A stretch of 64,000 bases of DNA, from the NCBI RefSeq assembly GCF_013307435.2, contig NZ_CP102845.1:4338001-4402000 (forward strand), given 5' to 3'. The stretch's first letter is position 1. The number at the start of each line of letters is the position of its first letter. The notes under the pieces were generated by a model. The model did no database searches, had not been told where the DNA came from, and was given only the letters and a program-made list of their open reading frames with translations. Below, one piece after another: positions 7,703 to 16,917 of this stretch. This DNA comes from Microvirga terrae (GTDB lineage Bacteria > Pseudomonadota > Alphaproteobacteria > Rhizobiales > Beijerinckiaceae). A program made the position numbers and the translations under genes.

Positions 7703-8743
7703 ATGAATAGACATGCAATATTCGCTCTGTTGCTTCTATTCATTACATCCGCTTCAGTAAAAGCGGAGGATAGTGAGGTCGCTCAGCCTCTCGCGACAGA
7801 GCCATCGGTTGGTCAGTTTCACCCACACTGCCTGGACTCATTTAGAGCACTTCCTATTGACAGCTCAGGTAAGGCATTTGACGAAAAGACCAACGGAACG
7901 AAGGTAGAGGTGAAGGAGCAGGATCTCGTCAATCACTTCATCAAATATCGCGAGCGATATGCTCAATATGACCAAGACTGCTTCGAAGGGTGGAATGACC
8001 TTTCTGAAATGACTCGCGACTTTCTGGCTTACAATGTAGGCGTCTTGTTTTTAGAAGAGGGCAATCAAAAACTCTCCCCCGTCTGCACCGCGTTCCGAAT
8101 ATCAAACTCTATGATTGTAACTGCAAGTCACTGTCTGACTAGAGCGATAGGATTGATGCAGTTCCGCCTCTATGGAGATCCGGAGCGCCCTCTCAAAGTG
8201 ATCCCACCTGGGACCTCCCAGTGGCTTGAATATGTGTCGCATGGCGGAATTGACCTAAAGGATTATGCCATGTTGCAGATCGAGGAGAGCCCGTTTCCAT
8301 CAAGGTGGACACGTGAGAGTTTCACCCGTGACGTTAAGCCTCATCAATCCATTGCCGTGATAGCAATCAGCATACCAGCATTTTACGTCGTGCAAGGTGC
8401 GCAATTGAGTCACTGGATCAATGCAGTCCGGTTCTCTCGTGCTAACGGATCTCAGGTGTGGGATGTGGATAGTTTAGAACCCTCACTCAACTCTCAGCTA
8501 CGCGCGGAGTGCATCCTTCATCGAGCGCCAACCTATCCTGGTATGAGTGGAGCTCCGATCATTGGGGTGAGGCTTCAAACTTCTTCATCGGGGAAGCCTC
8601 GGCTTTATGTGATGGGCATTCACTTGCGGAACGGGCCAAGGTCTGCAGGTGGCAGCGCCGTCAAAGATGTCTGTGGGAACTTCCCGCAATTCAATGTCGG
8701 CATCCGAATCCCCCCGACTGTTATTGATGCAGTGGGCCAATAG
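7703..8743 (+). CDS. Secreted trypsin-like serine protease
   Basis: 346 residues with a signal peptide (MNRHAIFALLLLFITSASVKA). The triad is visible as H143 in VTASHC, D187 in LKDYAML and S282 in PGMSGAPI, placing it in the S1 (trypsin-like) fold. A ~100-residue N-terminal extension precedes the catalytic domain and contains two Cys (in PHCLDS and DQDCFEGW). The GMSGAPI serine motif differs from the GTSGGPW of the protease at 4148, so the two are only distant relatives. It lies between the lipoprotein gene (21 bp) and the metzincin gene (22 bp). Predicted active in periplasm or medium. Confidence 0.85.
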   Translation: MNRHAIFALLLLFITSASVKAEDSEVAQPLATEPSVGQFHPHCLDSFRALPIDSSGKAFDEKTNGTKVEVKEQDLVNHFIKYRERYAQYDQDCFEGWNDLSEMTRDFLAYNVGVLFLEEGNQKLSPVCTAFRISNSMIVTASHCLTRAIGLMQFRLYGDPERPLKVIPPGTSQWLEYVSHGGIDLKDYAMLQIEESPFPSRWTRESFTRDVKPHQSIAVIAISIPAFYVVQGAQLSHWINAVRFSRANGSQVWDVDSLEPSLNSQLRAECILHRAPTYPGMSGAPIIGVRLQTSSSGKPRLYVMGIHLRNGPRSAGGSAVKDVCGNFPQFNVGIRIPPTVIDAVGQ

Positions 8744-8765
8744 TGACACAGCGCGCGAGGACCAG

Positions 8766-9728
8766 ATGGCAATGATCAACCTGTCAGCAAAATGCCTTCT
8801 TGCTACTGCGATTCTCGTTTGCTCAGCAGCATCCGCACATGATCTGCGTGGCCTTGTTGCTGAGAGTTCGGCTACCGATCCTACGATAGCGCAAAAGTTC
8901 GAGGAAATTGATCGCTACAGAGAGCTTCTAGCAGCCCGAGTAAATGGTCAATCCGAGAGCGGTCTTGAGGGCGTTGTGCAGCGCGCGCTGCTTTGGCCAG
9001 ACACTACCATTTCTGTTTGCTTTTTTGATGGTGATCAAGCTTCCCAAGAGCAGGTCGTTAGTCTCGCAAACCACTGGACTGAAGGTACAGGGATAAGTTT
9101 CGATTTTGGTCCTCAGGGAAGCCGACGGAAATGTGCGCTCGAACAACCAAGCGACATTCGCGTCAGTTTCAATGGTAGTGGATACTGGTCTTACGTTGGC
9201 ACAAAGGCAAGGTTTATACCTCCTGCTAAACAGACACTGAACTTAGAAGGTATGGGAAATGGCAGGACACTAAGCTTGGAAGAAAAGGGCACGGTCCTGC
9301 ATGAGTTCGGGCATGCGCTGGGCTTTGAACATGAGCATCAAAGTCCTATTGCTAGCTGTGATGCTGAGTTCAATTGGGCTTATTTGTACACGGCGCTTGG
9401 CTGGCCTAAGGACAAAGTTGACCGAAATATGCGGCGGCTTAGCCAGCCATCTTCAAAGAATGGGTTATTCGCAACTGCATTCGACAGAATGTCTATTATG
9501 CTTTACGCGCTAAACCCACAGGCTTTCTTACATCCCGAATCTTCGACATGTTACATTCAGCGCATGAGCCATGATCTTTCAACGGTTGATAAAGAAACGA
9601 TGAGGCTGATGTACCCTGCGCAGGACACAGACAATAGTCTTCCGCCTGCGAGTATGCCTTCAAATGGAACGTCTGACCCGGTGGCGATAAATTCAACAAA
9701 ACAGTTGAATGAACTATTACGACCTTGA
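8766..9728 (+). CDS. Secreted metzincin-type zinc metalloprotease
   Basis: 320 residues; signal peptide MAMINLSAKCLLATAILVCS ending near ASA. Zinc site HEFGHALGFEH with His179, Glu180, His183 and His189, extended to HEHQ, plus a Met-turn candidate in SIMLYAL around residue 243, the metzincin arrangement (astacin/matrixin-like). Cys residues near 130-140 and 200 may form disulphides. ATG 8766 is preferred because GAGG sits just upstream; the longer frame from 8649 overlaps the upstream protease gene and lacks a signal. Third gene of the lipoprotein-protease-protease operon. The exact family (M10 or M12A) cannot be decided by eye. Confidence 0.85.
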   Translation: MAMINLSAKCLLATAILVCSAASAHDLRGLVAESSATDPTIAQKFEEIDRYRELLAARVNGQSESGLEGVVQRALLWPDTTISVCFFDGDQASQEQVVSLANHWTEGTGISFDFGPQGSRRKCALEQPSDIRVSFNGSGYWSYVGTKARFIPPAKQTLNLEGMGNGRTLSLEEKGTVLHEFGHALGFEHEHQSPIASCDAEFNWAYLYTALGWPKDKVDRNMRRLSQPSSKNGLFATAFDRMSIMLYALNPQAFLHPESSTCYIQRMSHDLSTVDKETMRLMYPAQDTDNSLPPASMPSNGTSDPVAINSTKQLNELLRP

Positions 9729-10189
9729 ACCATTTCCAAACTTCAAACTGTTTAAAGCAACCGGAAGCTTGATATCGTGGTAAATTAGTAGGGACGCTGC
9801 TTTGCTATGGATTGGTGGCCACAGGCAAACAATAGATACAATATTCACACGCGCTCCGTCACAGTAGGACAAAGCTAGACAGAGATACTCACACTGGGGC
9901 GCCGCAACTCAAAGGTCATACCCATACTGCTGAGTTGTGATTGAATGCCGCTATGCCGACTGCCATGTTCGGCAAAACGTCAGCACCAACAAAGTCTGTT
10001 GGGCGGAGAAGACCGAATGGTTCACCCCTCCTGTAAAGGTGCGCCACAGCCGTGCAGATACCGGCTGCTTTGCGGTTCTCGCCTTGTCGTTCAAGGCGGC
10101 GGCTATGTCGCACCGCATTCATAAGATGGTCTTAATACCCCGTTTACCACAACCGCCCATCGTATTGGCTCCATTGATGGAGCCGTGCC
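9729..10189. other. Non-coding stretch, no feature recognised
   Basis: About 460 bases after the metzincin gene. One short frame exists (9937-10203), but its composition and lack of ribosome site do not support a gene. A promoter for the next gene may lie here but cannot be placed. Confidence 0.4.
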
Positions 10190-10867
10190 ATGGATCAGGT
10201 TGATCAGGCCCTCGATATCTGTCGCGCCCCAAGCGGCACTAGGCAAAGTGCTCGAAAGACGGCGCTGGTTGGCCTAGCGCTTGCTATCCTTGCATGTTGT
10301 GCGAACTCTGTCTCCGCCCAAACGTTGCTTTCGATGCGAGCCACTGATCTCGTCTCAGTGATCGGACCTGCAGGCCCGACCCAAGCGTGGATTGATTTCT
10401 GCAAGAGGTACCCTCAGGAGTGCCGTGTCGATCTCTCACAGCCCGAGCGGATTGCGCTGAACTCGCAGGTGTGGGCTGCCCTCGCGCAGGTGAATGAGCG
10501 CGTAAACTCATCGATTTTGGCCGTCACCGACCAGGACCATTGGGGTGTTCCCGACCGGTGGGATTTTCCTGATGATGGACTCGGTGATTGCGAGGACATC
10601 CAGCTTCTGAAGCGGAGGCTGCTTGTTGGGGTGGGGCTGCCTCGACGGGCCATGCGGATGGCAGCCGTCATTGATGAGCAGGGGCAAGGACATGCTGTGC
10701 TCATGATCCTCACTGACCGTGGTGATTTCATTCTCGACAACAAGCGTAACGCCATCCTGCCCTGGCGACGAACCGGATATGCTTTCATCAAACGTGAAGC
10801 TACCAATGGCAGGTCATGGGTTGCTCTTGGATACGAACCAGTACCGCTTGCAACGGCAAACCGTTAG
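10190..10867 (+). CDS. Transglutaminase-like cysteine peptidase (BTLCP family)
   Basis: 225 residues. A hydrophobic segment (about 25-42) precedes VSAQ, so it is exported. The core has the Cys-His-Asp pattern of the BTLCP family (PF06035): C134 in GLGDCEDI, H168 in GQGHAVLMI and D183 in FILDNK. The N-terminal MDQVDQALDI piece before the signal is unusual but the ATG has GGAG 8 bases upstream; a shorter start is possible. Family members include LapG, which cleaves surface adhesins, but no LapD or adhesin gene is in this window, so the target is unknown. It stands alone, in the same direction as the neighbouring hydrolase genes. Confidence 0.85.
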   Translation: MDQVDQALDICRAPSGTRQSARKTALVGLALAILACCANSVSAQTLLSMRATDLVSVIGPAGPTQAWIDFCKRYPQECRVDLSQPERIALNSQVWAALAQVNERVNSSILAVTDQDHWGVPDRWDFPDDGLGDCEDIQLLKRRLLVGVGLPRRAMRMAAVIDEQGQGHAVLMILTDRGDFILDNKRNAILPWRRTGYAFIKREATNGRSWVALGYEPVPLATANR

Positions 10868-11044
10868 AGCAGTTTCGATTAAGATGAGTCCGTATCCGCA
10901 GTTGCTGATGTAATTCTGACACTCACCTGCTGAGAAGCTGTCAAGCATACCTATGACAGCACCAGAATCCACTCGGAGAAGCAACCTGCGTCCGGCGATC
11001 CCAGCGCTAACCAGCGACCAGGAAAGCGCACTTCGCCACATATC

Positions 11045-11257
11045 CCTGAAGGGTTGGTGCTGCCGAAGGGCACTTTCTTCCCGCCCCGCCGCCGTAAGCA
11101 CCCGTTCCGCGCCCAGGTCGGCGGGAAACACATCGGCTGTTTCACAACCGCCAAATAGGATGCCCGCGCCTACGACAAGGCTGTAGCCGAACTCTACGGC
11201 GAGTTTGCGTGGTTTGACTACCCCGACGAGCACATGCGGGAGCCAGCCGAATCATAG
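11045..11257 (+). pseudogene. AP2-domain protein remnant (HNH-endonuclease type)
   Basis: A 70-codon frame reads FRAQVGGKHIGCFTTAK, then an in-frame TAG, then DARAYDKAVAELYGEFA. This is the AP2/ERF-type DNA-binding fold found at the C-terminus of phage and bacterial homing HNH endonucleases (canonical pattern ..G.F....EAA.AYD.AA..L.GEFA..N.P). The nuclease part is absent and the stop lies mid-domain, so it is a decayed mobile gene. Confidence 0.65.
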
Positions 11258-12028
11258 CCCCGCCCCAATCCCTTGCCGCCCACCGAACCACCGACAGGCG
11301 CGCGTCATCGCCGCGAATGGAGTGCTCACGAGCCACCAGACCATACTCCCGGAGCCGAAGGCCCATGAAGCAGTTGGGATTGAGGCCAGGACGGCGGTCC
11401 GCCGGAACATGGGTAGCCGGGAGATTGGAATCCACGCATGGAGGGCTTCCTGCGGCTTGCGTCTAAACGAAAACACCAGCGCATTGCCGGCATCGAAACT
11501 GGAGAATGTCTTTAGAGACTGACTTCCACCTACTCTTTGGAAGCCAGCGGGGGACTGCGAAATACTGCCTGGCCAGCACGGAGTGCAAATAGGGGTGGGA
11601 CTGGAGAGATCATAGTTATTACAGATCGAGACCCAAAGCATCCCTGGCAGCCGGCCGTACTTTCGGAAGCCGATACCTGCAAGGATCCTGCCTATCACCG
11701 ATGACATGGGCTGGGGTATCCTGATGCTATAGCGGCCACCTCCGTAAGCACAGGCATGGCATTGGAGGCACTCGATCCGCCACAGTGCTGGCATTTGTGC
11801 TGGACATGATTCTTTACCCTTCAACAGCCCCTACCCTCACAAGCCTCCTAATCGACCATGCTTCAAAGCTGCAACAGATTCCGGTTGTCGGGGCGACAAA
11901 CCTACCAGGATATGAGCGTTCTTTAGTTGTACTTCAGAATTCTAGTGAGAACAAACAGGTTGGCTGCAGTATGCTTCACTTGAGCTGCGCGGAGCGGATG
12001 AAGCGGGTGCCTGTCGGAGCTGCAGCAA
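11258..12028. other. Long stretch without a recognisable gene
   Basis: About 770 bases. The longest frame (11252-11824, minus) gives 190 residues with no recognisable family, no convincing signal sequence and odd composition, and I do not support it. Decayed mobile DNA is likely given the AP2 remnant to the left. Confidence 0.4.
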
Positions 12029-13150
12029 ATGTCATTCGATCAGAACAGCCATTATCGGGTTCTTGAGCTTGCTCATGGAATTAGGCTTGGTTTGGCTGTA
12101 GCACTTTTTGTGGAATTTGCTGTCTGGCAACAGACAGCAAGCGCTCGAACACCTGACACGGACATCGCTGCACGTTGTAGAACAGTGACTGCTCCGGCGT
12201 CCTTTGAAATTGCGTCGTCAGGTCGACGCGGTACCACGCCAGGCAATGAGGGCATCAAGCCCAACGGCTTCGTCGAATTGGCGTCCGACGGGCCGGTAGT
12301 ACACGGAATTGACGTCTCGAAATACCAAGAGGAAGCGGATTTCGCGTCAGTGCGGACCTGCGGTGGCAGGTTTGCATATGTCCGCATGTCCGGCGGGTCA
12401 AACGCTGAGAACGAGCTACTCTATAGGACGCATTGGGCAAATGTGCGCGCCTCAGGACTGATCCCAGGCCCCTATCACAATCTTACTATCATTCCACAGA
12501 CGATCTCGCACGTTCAAGATAGGTCCATGGAAGCCATTCGTGCAGAAACGGACAGGCTTTCGTCTGAGGCTCGTGCTTCAGCATCACAGCAGGCCGAACT
12601 CTTTCTCTCGAGATTGCGCGAAGTCCTCGCCCTCGATCCTGGCGGGTCTTCGGAGTATTTGCCAATAGCATTGGATCTCTCCGCGCGACCGGGCGCTCCA
12701 GGAGATGCCCAAAGACGCCGATTGTTCGGTCCAGTTTATTCGTCCGCTATATGTGAGTTCATGAATGTGGTTGGGAAATCGCCCTATGCATCCCGGCCAA
12801 TCATATTGTTTGCGGAACTGGAAGACCTTGATATCTACGGGTTGGACGAAAGTACTCGACGATGCGCCCCAACGACGCCGCTGATTTGGGTTCGACATCG
12901 TCCAATGGACGGTCGGTCGTTTATGTCGTCGAAGCCCCGAGATCTCGTCGAACGCATATGCTTGCAGGAAGAACCCGCAGGATCCCCATTGCTACAAGCA
13001 AGAACAGGAGCGGGCCGATGCGTGATGGAGCAGTACACATCATTCGGCGGCTTTGCGATTTTTAAACCCGGAGCTCCCCTGGACCTAAATAGATTCTTCG
13101 GGACTGAGGACGATTTTCGCCGTTTCTGGCAGACCGGCAGGATGAAATGA
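12029..13150 (+). CDS. GH25-like muramidase homologue, catalytic Glu missing
   Basis: 373 residues; a hydrophobic stretch around 17-33 followed by TASA suggests export. The GH25 fold is seen from ~90: HGIDVSKYQ with D95, then FAYVRMSGGSN, then HWANVRASGLIPGPYHNLT. At the second active-site strand the usual D-x-E is D216-L-S218 (IALDLSAR), so the acid Glu is absent and hydrolysis of peptidoglycan is doubtful. It overlaps the next GH25 gene by 4 bp (ATGA), so the pair is translated together. It could be a binding or regulatory partner of the intact enzyme. A tail of about 150 residues carries several Cys. Confidence 0.75.
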   Translation: MSFDQNSHYRVLELAHGIRLGLAVALFVEFAVWQQTASARTPDTDIAARCRTVTAPASFEIASSGRRGTTPGNEGIKPNGFVELASDGPVVHGIDVSKYQEEADFASVRTCGGRFAYVRMSGGSNAENELLYRTHWANVRASGLIPGPYHNLTIIPQTISHVQDRSMEAIRAETDRLSSEARASASQQAELFLSRLREVLALDPGGSSEYLPIALDLSARPGAPGDAQRRRLFGPVYSSAICEFMNVVGKSPYASRPIILFAELEDLDIYGLDESTRRCAPTTPLIWVRHRPMDGRSFMSSKPRDLVERICLQEEPAGSPLLQARTGAGRCVMEQYTSFGGFAIFKPGAPLDLNRFFGTEDDFRRFWQTGRMK

Positions 13151-14181
13151 GAAACGGCTTCACACTTCTGGCCTCCGTCCTCTTCTACATAGCGGCTTGG
13201 TCATGGGCAGATGCTGAATGTCTTCCGCATAAAACTGCTCCCGGAAGCTTCCTGAATGAGCCGCGGACTTGGGGGAGAACGGACACAGGTCCAATCCTTA
13301 ATGGTTTCCTGAAGTTGAAGAACGGCAATGGATTCCATGATATCCAGCACGGAGTTGACTTATCTCACCACAATGATCGGGTTGACTATGCTGAGCTCAA
13401 ACGCTGCGGAGCCAGCTTCGCGATAGTGAAAATGGACGGAGCCTTTGACCTGCACAGACGTGCACTTGCGGCACAAGGTATCACGATACTGCCTTACCAT
13501 TATTTGTCCGCAGCGGACGGCCGGCAAGACTTCAAGAAGCTACCTGGCAGATTTACGAGTAACGCGATCGGCAGCGCCGAACGTCCAGGTGCGATGGTCG
13601 GGCTGGGTCACTCCCTTGGTACAATCAAAGCTCAATCTTTCCTGAATGCGTACGAGCGAGCCCTGGATGGCTCAGAGCAGCGCGCAAGCCTTGCGGGACT
13701 GCAAGGTCAGTTGATAGTCCTCGATGTTGAGGAGCATTTCACGGTTAGATCCACCCAGTCTCAACGCACTAATTTCGGCCGCTTCTATGCCGCAATGCTT
13801 AGTGCGTGGGTCAGTAAGGTTCAGGAACGCTACCCAGACGCAAAAGTCATCTTTTATACCTTTCCGGATATATTCACGAGCTATCTTCAGTTCGCCTTTC
13901 CCAGAGACTACGCCGTCATTCACGGAATGCCGGTCTGGCTCGCACGTACTCGCGGTGACGCAAGCGACTTTGATCTGACGTTGAACAAGAACCTGCAGCG
14001 GATTTGTTTGTCCAGCTCCGGCGGGAACAAATGCATTTTGCATCAGTACAGTCACAGGGCTGTTTTTGGCGTGAAAAGCAGGCGCGGAGCAAATCCACCC
14101 ATCCACATTGATGTCAATCGCCTGTTTCATGTCCGAGAAGTCAGAGACGATACTGGTATCCAGCATGTCCGGAGGGATTGA
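13147..14181 (+). CDS. Secreted GH25 muramidase (lysozyme-type)
   Basis: 344 residues with a signal peptide (MRNGFTLLASVLFYIAAW, cleaved near ADA). GH25 features: HGVDLSHHN with D71, FAIVKMDGA, GITILPYHYLSA, and LIVLDVEEHF with D193 and E195, so the catalytic acids are present. The family cleaves the MurNAc-GlcNAc bond of peptidoglycan. The start overlaps the stop of the degenerate GH25 gene by 4 bp. The C-terminal part includes ILHQYSH, the usual Q-Y/W-S strand near the end of GH25 domains. Could be a cell-wall remodelling enzyme or an antibacterial effector; no immunity gene is evident next to it. Confidence 0.85.
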   Translation: MRNGFTLLASVLFYIAAWSWADAECLPHKTAPGSFLNEPRTWGRTDTGPILNGFLKLKNGNGFHDIQHGVDLSHHNDRVDYAELKRCGASFAIVKMDGAFDLHRRALAAQGITILPYHYLSAADGRQDFKKLPGRFTSNAIGSAERPGAMVGLGHSLGTIKAQSFLNAYERALDGSEQRASLAGLQGQLIVLDVEEHFTVRSTQSQRTNFGRFYAAMLSAWVSKVQERYPDAKVIFYTFPDIFTSYLQFAFPRDYAVIHGMPVWLARTRGDASDFDLTLNKNLQRICLSSSGGNKCILHQYSHRAVFGVKSRRGANPPIHIDVNRLFHVREVRDDTGIQHVRRD

Positions 14182-14227
14182 GCGTGGCCTCGGATGTGGA
14201 GCAGCATTGAGATACTGGTGAGCAATT

Positions 14228-15060
14228 ATCTTTCCTTTCGCGCGAGGCGACGCGGCAGGATGCGGCTCATCGCGAGGTAGAGCAGCATCTCGCCGGTTTC
14301 GACGAAGCGCTCACACTTCCTGGCAAGCCGCCGACTGGTGGTGAACCAAGTCAGTGTCCGATCCACCACTCACCTTGGCGCATGCACTTGAAAGCCACTC
14401 GGTCACGTCGGCAGTTCCGCGCCGACGCGCGTCTAGACGCCGCCTGTCCACCAGTGTTGAGGAATCGACAACTTCCGTTCTTGGCGCAGCCAATTCTTCG
14501 GTCCATGATAGGCGGTGTTGGCCCATATCAGCTCTATAGCAGAAAAAATCTTCTGCGTACCAGATAGCAGCAGCTCGGTGCCTGCTCGATCTTGAATGAC
14601 GGCCGAGTACGCCTTGTTCTTCAGTTAAGTACCTTTTGTATCAACGAGCAATTGGCGATTGCGGCCTTTGATCTTCTTGCCGCCATTGTACCCAGCCGGT
14701 CTGCCCATCTCAGTGGCTTTGACCGATTTGCTGTCAATGATGACCGCTCTTGGGTAAGAGGATCGTCCGACCGTACCACGATAGCTTTCTGCAGCACGCC
14801 CGCGACCTCCTCGCACAGGCCGTTGTCGCGTCATTGGGCATGGACGTAGAAGACCGCAGCACGCGGTGGATACTCGTGCGGCAGCATTTGCCTCTGCGCT
14901 CCGGTGCGCAGCAGTTAAAAGACTGCACCGATGATCCGCCTCAATGAGTAAACCTGTCACCGCACGCCCGGATGGCTGCGCGGGATCAGCGGCTAGAGCG
15001 GTGCCCATTCCGCATCATTGAAATCGCTGACGTAGGAACAGACATCCACAGCCGGGCTCC
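14228..15060 (-). pseudogene. IS5-family transposase remnant
   Basis: Reverse-strand pieces in different frames add up to an IS5-type transposase: DFNDAEWAPL near 15030, AVIIDSKSVKATEMGRPAGY and NGGKKIKGRNRQLLVDTKGT at 14625-14750, and a C-terminus reading FVETGEMLLYLAMSR near 14250. Several frameshifts and stops prevent a product. It belongs to a different IS5 subgroup from the element at 23101. Confidence 0.8.
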
Positions 15061-15197
15061 CAGATTCTTGAAAAGCACGCATTTGCAGCAGCGGCCGAGC
15101 GTAGTGCCAATTCCGGATCAACGACCTGGATCGAGCAACAAAACTTCTTACCAGCCTCTAACATCGCGCAAGGCCCTGACAGATCTGGTTCGCAATC

Positions 15198-16028
15198 TCA
15201 ATGTCTGCCGATTGGTCGAAATGTCTCGACAGCTTCATCAAGAAGCCTGTCGTTCGGTTTGAATCGACCAGTCTCAAGAGCGATCTTCTGCGCTATCAAC
15301 CCTCGAAACAACTGGTTGGGCTTGCCGTTCGGATCGAAAAGCACCAACGGCTCATCGGCCCGAATACCACTGCTCCTTAGCCAGTAGCTTGCTATTGAGG
15401 TTGGGCAGTTGCAAGCCTCGCACTGCGCACGACCTGGCATGTCATTGGCGGGGCGGCCGCAACGCGGCCCCCTGAATGTCGGGGGGGGTTGAGGGGAGCC
15501 ACCGCATGCGCGGCCCCATAGTCGCCCGGAACGGTCAGCCTTCGTCGCACTGGACCCGATCGTATCGCACCAGGGAGCGTATTCAGCCGCCAATGCGACA
15601 CCGGTTTGCGGTCGACGGCCCCCATCAGTCTTTGTCTCGAACCACCGCATAGAAGCAACGATCGACCATTTCGGATGACTGAAGATCGCATGGCCAGTGC
15701 GTCCTCCCGTTCCATCATGCGCCCCGTCCGCTCCGCTTGGTCCCGGTGTGCCTTCCCACGGTCTACTGCGCTGCCAAAGGCAACCATAATTGTTCATTCT
15801 GACGCATCTTGAGGTATCGCGGGACGCGGAGAATGGTCGGTTTTCCCGAAAGGCGATCAAATAATTTTCCGCGTACTGCCTCCAATATTGACCCTCGGGA
15901 GGTGAAACCGCAACAAGTTGAGCCCATGCCGGATTGGTTGAGCCGAGAGCGACGAGAAAGGCCGGTGCCAAGAGCCTGCGAGCTACATAGCGAACTACTT
16001 GGTAAGCAAATTTCGCAGCTGCCATCAT
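15198..16028 (-). CDS. Exported Cys/Trp-rich protein of unknown function
   Basis: 276 residues. ATG 16028 has AAGGAG 6 bases upstream and gives a signal-like start (hydrophobic LLAPAFLVALGS, then NPAWAQ). The mature part has about eight Cys (RCVRMNNYGCLW, APWCDTIG, GRACGG, GPRCGRP, QCEACNCP), suggesting disulphides and periplasmic or extracellular location. The block HAIFSHPKWSIVASMRWF followed by AAEYAPWCDTIGS recalls exported proteins next to peptidoglycan-active enzymes, but I cannot name a family. It lies downstream of DUF4956, caspase and TIGR02594-type genes on the same strand, with a 201-bp gap. Upstream frame to 16148 is not needed. Confidence 0.65.
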   Translation of the reverse strand: MMAAAKFAYQVVRYVARRLLAPAFLVALGSTNPAWAQLVAVSPPEGQYWRQYAENYLIAFRENRPFSASRDTSRCVRMNNYGCLWQRSRPWEGTPGPSGADGAHDGTGGRTGHAIFSHPKWSIVASMRWFETKTDGGRRPQTGVALAAEYAPWCDTIGSSATKADRSGRLWGRACGGSPQPPPTFRGPRCGRPANDMPGRAQCEACNCPTSIASYWLRSSGIRADEPLVLFDPNGKPNQLFRGLIAQKIALETGRFKPNDRLLDEAVETFRPIGRH

Positions 16029-16229
16029 GACGTACTCCTTGGCCTTGGGCCTTCTATTATCACGATTGGAACTTAACCGGCCACGAGAATGCAGTTCCTC
16101 TGCCGCTTCTTGCGGTCCCAAGTCTCGTCGCTCGTCAATCCACTCCAACTCCGTCCAGTAGGGTTGGCGGTTCCCGCCGAGCGGGAGAGCCTCGGCAGCA
16201 GGGCGATGATATGCGTCCAGACGCGCTCC

Positions 16230-16910
16230 TCATTCAGCTTCCATTTCGCTGCCTTTGCCTCTTTGCAATGCGGCAACACTGACGTCAGTCGTCCCTGCTA
16301 TGCCCTGGATTGCAGCTGTGACACTGGCAAGGTCTTGGCCTCCACGAGCGACCAGTTCGAAAACATAGGTGGCGCCGCGATCTGGAACATTGCGAATAGA
16401 CACCGGTTCGACCCGATCGGCGACCTCCGAAAGTTTAGCTCTATACTCGGCGAAGGCACCGGGAGTACCCGTTATCTTGACCTTGAAGGACGGCGCTCGA
16501 GGGCTCCCGAATTTGAATGCCTCGAGCAAGACAAGCAACGCAAGAATTAGGATGCAACCCGCGAAAGCTGCGACGAACTGATCGCTCCCGATCGCGACCC
16601 CTGTTGCGATCGACAGAAAGATAAACGTAAACTCCCGTGTATCGCGAACGACGGTTCGAAAGCGGATGAGGCCGAGCAGGCCCACAAGAGCAAATGCGAG
16701 TGCTTGGCCAGTCATTTGGGACTGAAGCGCAAGGACTCTGATCGATCTGACAACAAGAGCTACGAGCGGGACTGTTGTTGAACATGTGTGAACAAAAGAT
16801 GTCGATAGGAGAAGTCCTCGATAGGCGCGTGTATAGGTGATCCCTATGAGCAGACCGAGTCCAACAGACAGGCTCCCTCCGACGATCAGATCCCACACGC
16901 CAGATGCCAT
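16230..16910 (-). CDS. DUF4956-type inner-membrane protein
   Basis: 226 residues. Four hydrophobic segments in the first ~135 residues surround FRTVVRDTREFTFIFLSIATG, the conserved core of DUF4956 (MgtC-like) membrane proteins. The last ~85 residues are soluble and start with FKVKITGTPGAFAEYR, resembling an ACT-like regulatory fold. It begins 7 bp after the stop of the caspase gene, so co-transcription is very likely. DUF4956 proteins are often encoded beside polyphosphate-polymerase or exopolysaccharide/CotH genes; here neither is present, so its role in this operon is open. Confidence 0.8.
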   Translation of the reverse strand: MASGVWDLIVGGSLSVGLGLLIGITYTRAYRGLLLSTSFVHTCSTTVPLVALVVRSIRVLALQSQMTGQALAFALVGLLGLIRFRTVVRDTREFTFIFLSIATGVAIGSDQFVAAFAGCILILALLVLLEAFKFGSPRAPSFKVKITGTPGAFAEYRAKLSEVADRVEPVSIRNVPDRGATYVFELVARGGQDLASVTAAIQGIAGTTDVSVAALQRGKGSEMEAE

Positions 16911-16917
16911 GGGAGCT

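Noticed and set aside
9937..10203. 88-codon frame between metzincin and BTLCP genes
   Set aside because: No ribosome site, no family, overlaps the next gene start.
11252..11824. 190-codon minus-strand frame
   Set aside because: No recognisable domain or ribosome site; lies in decayed mobile DNA.
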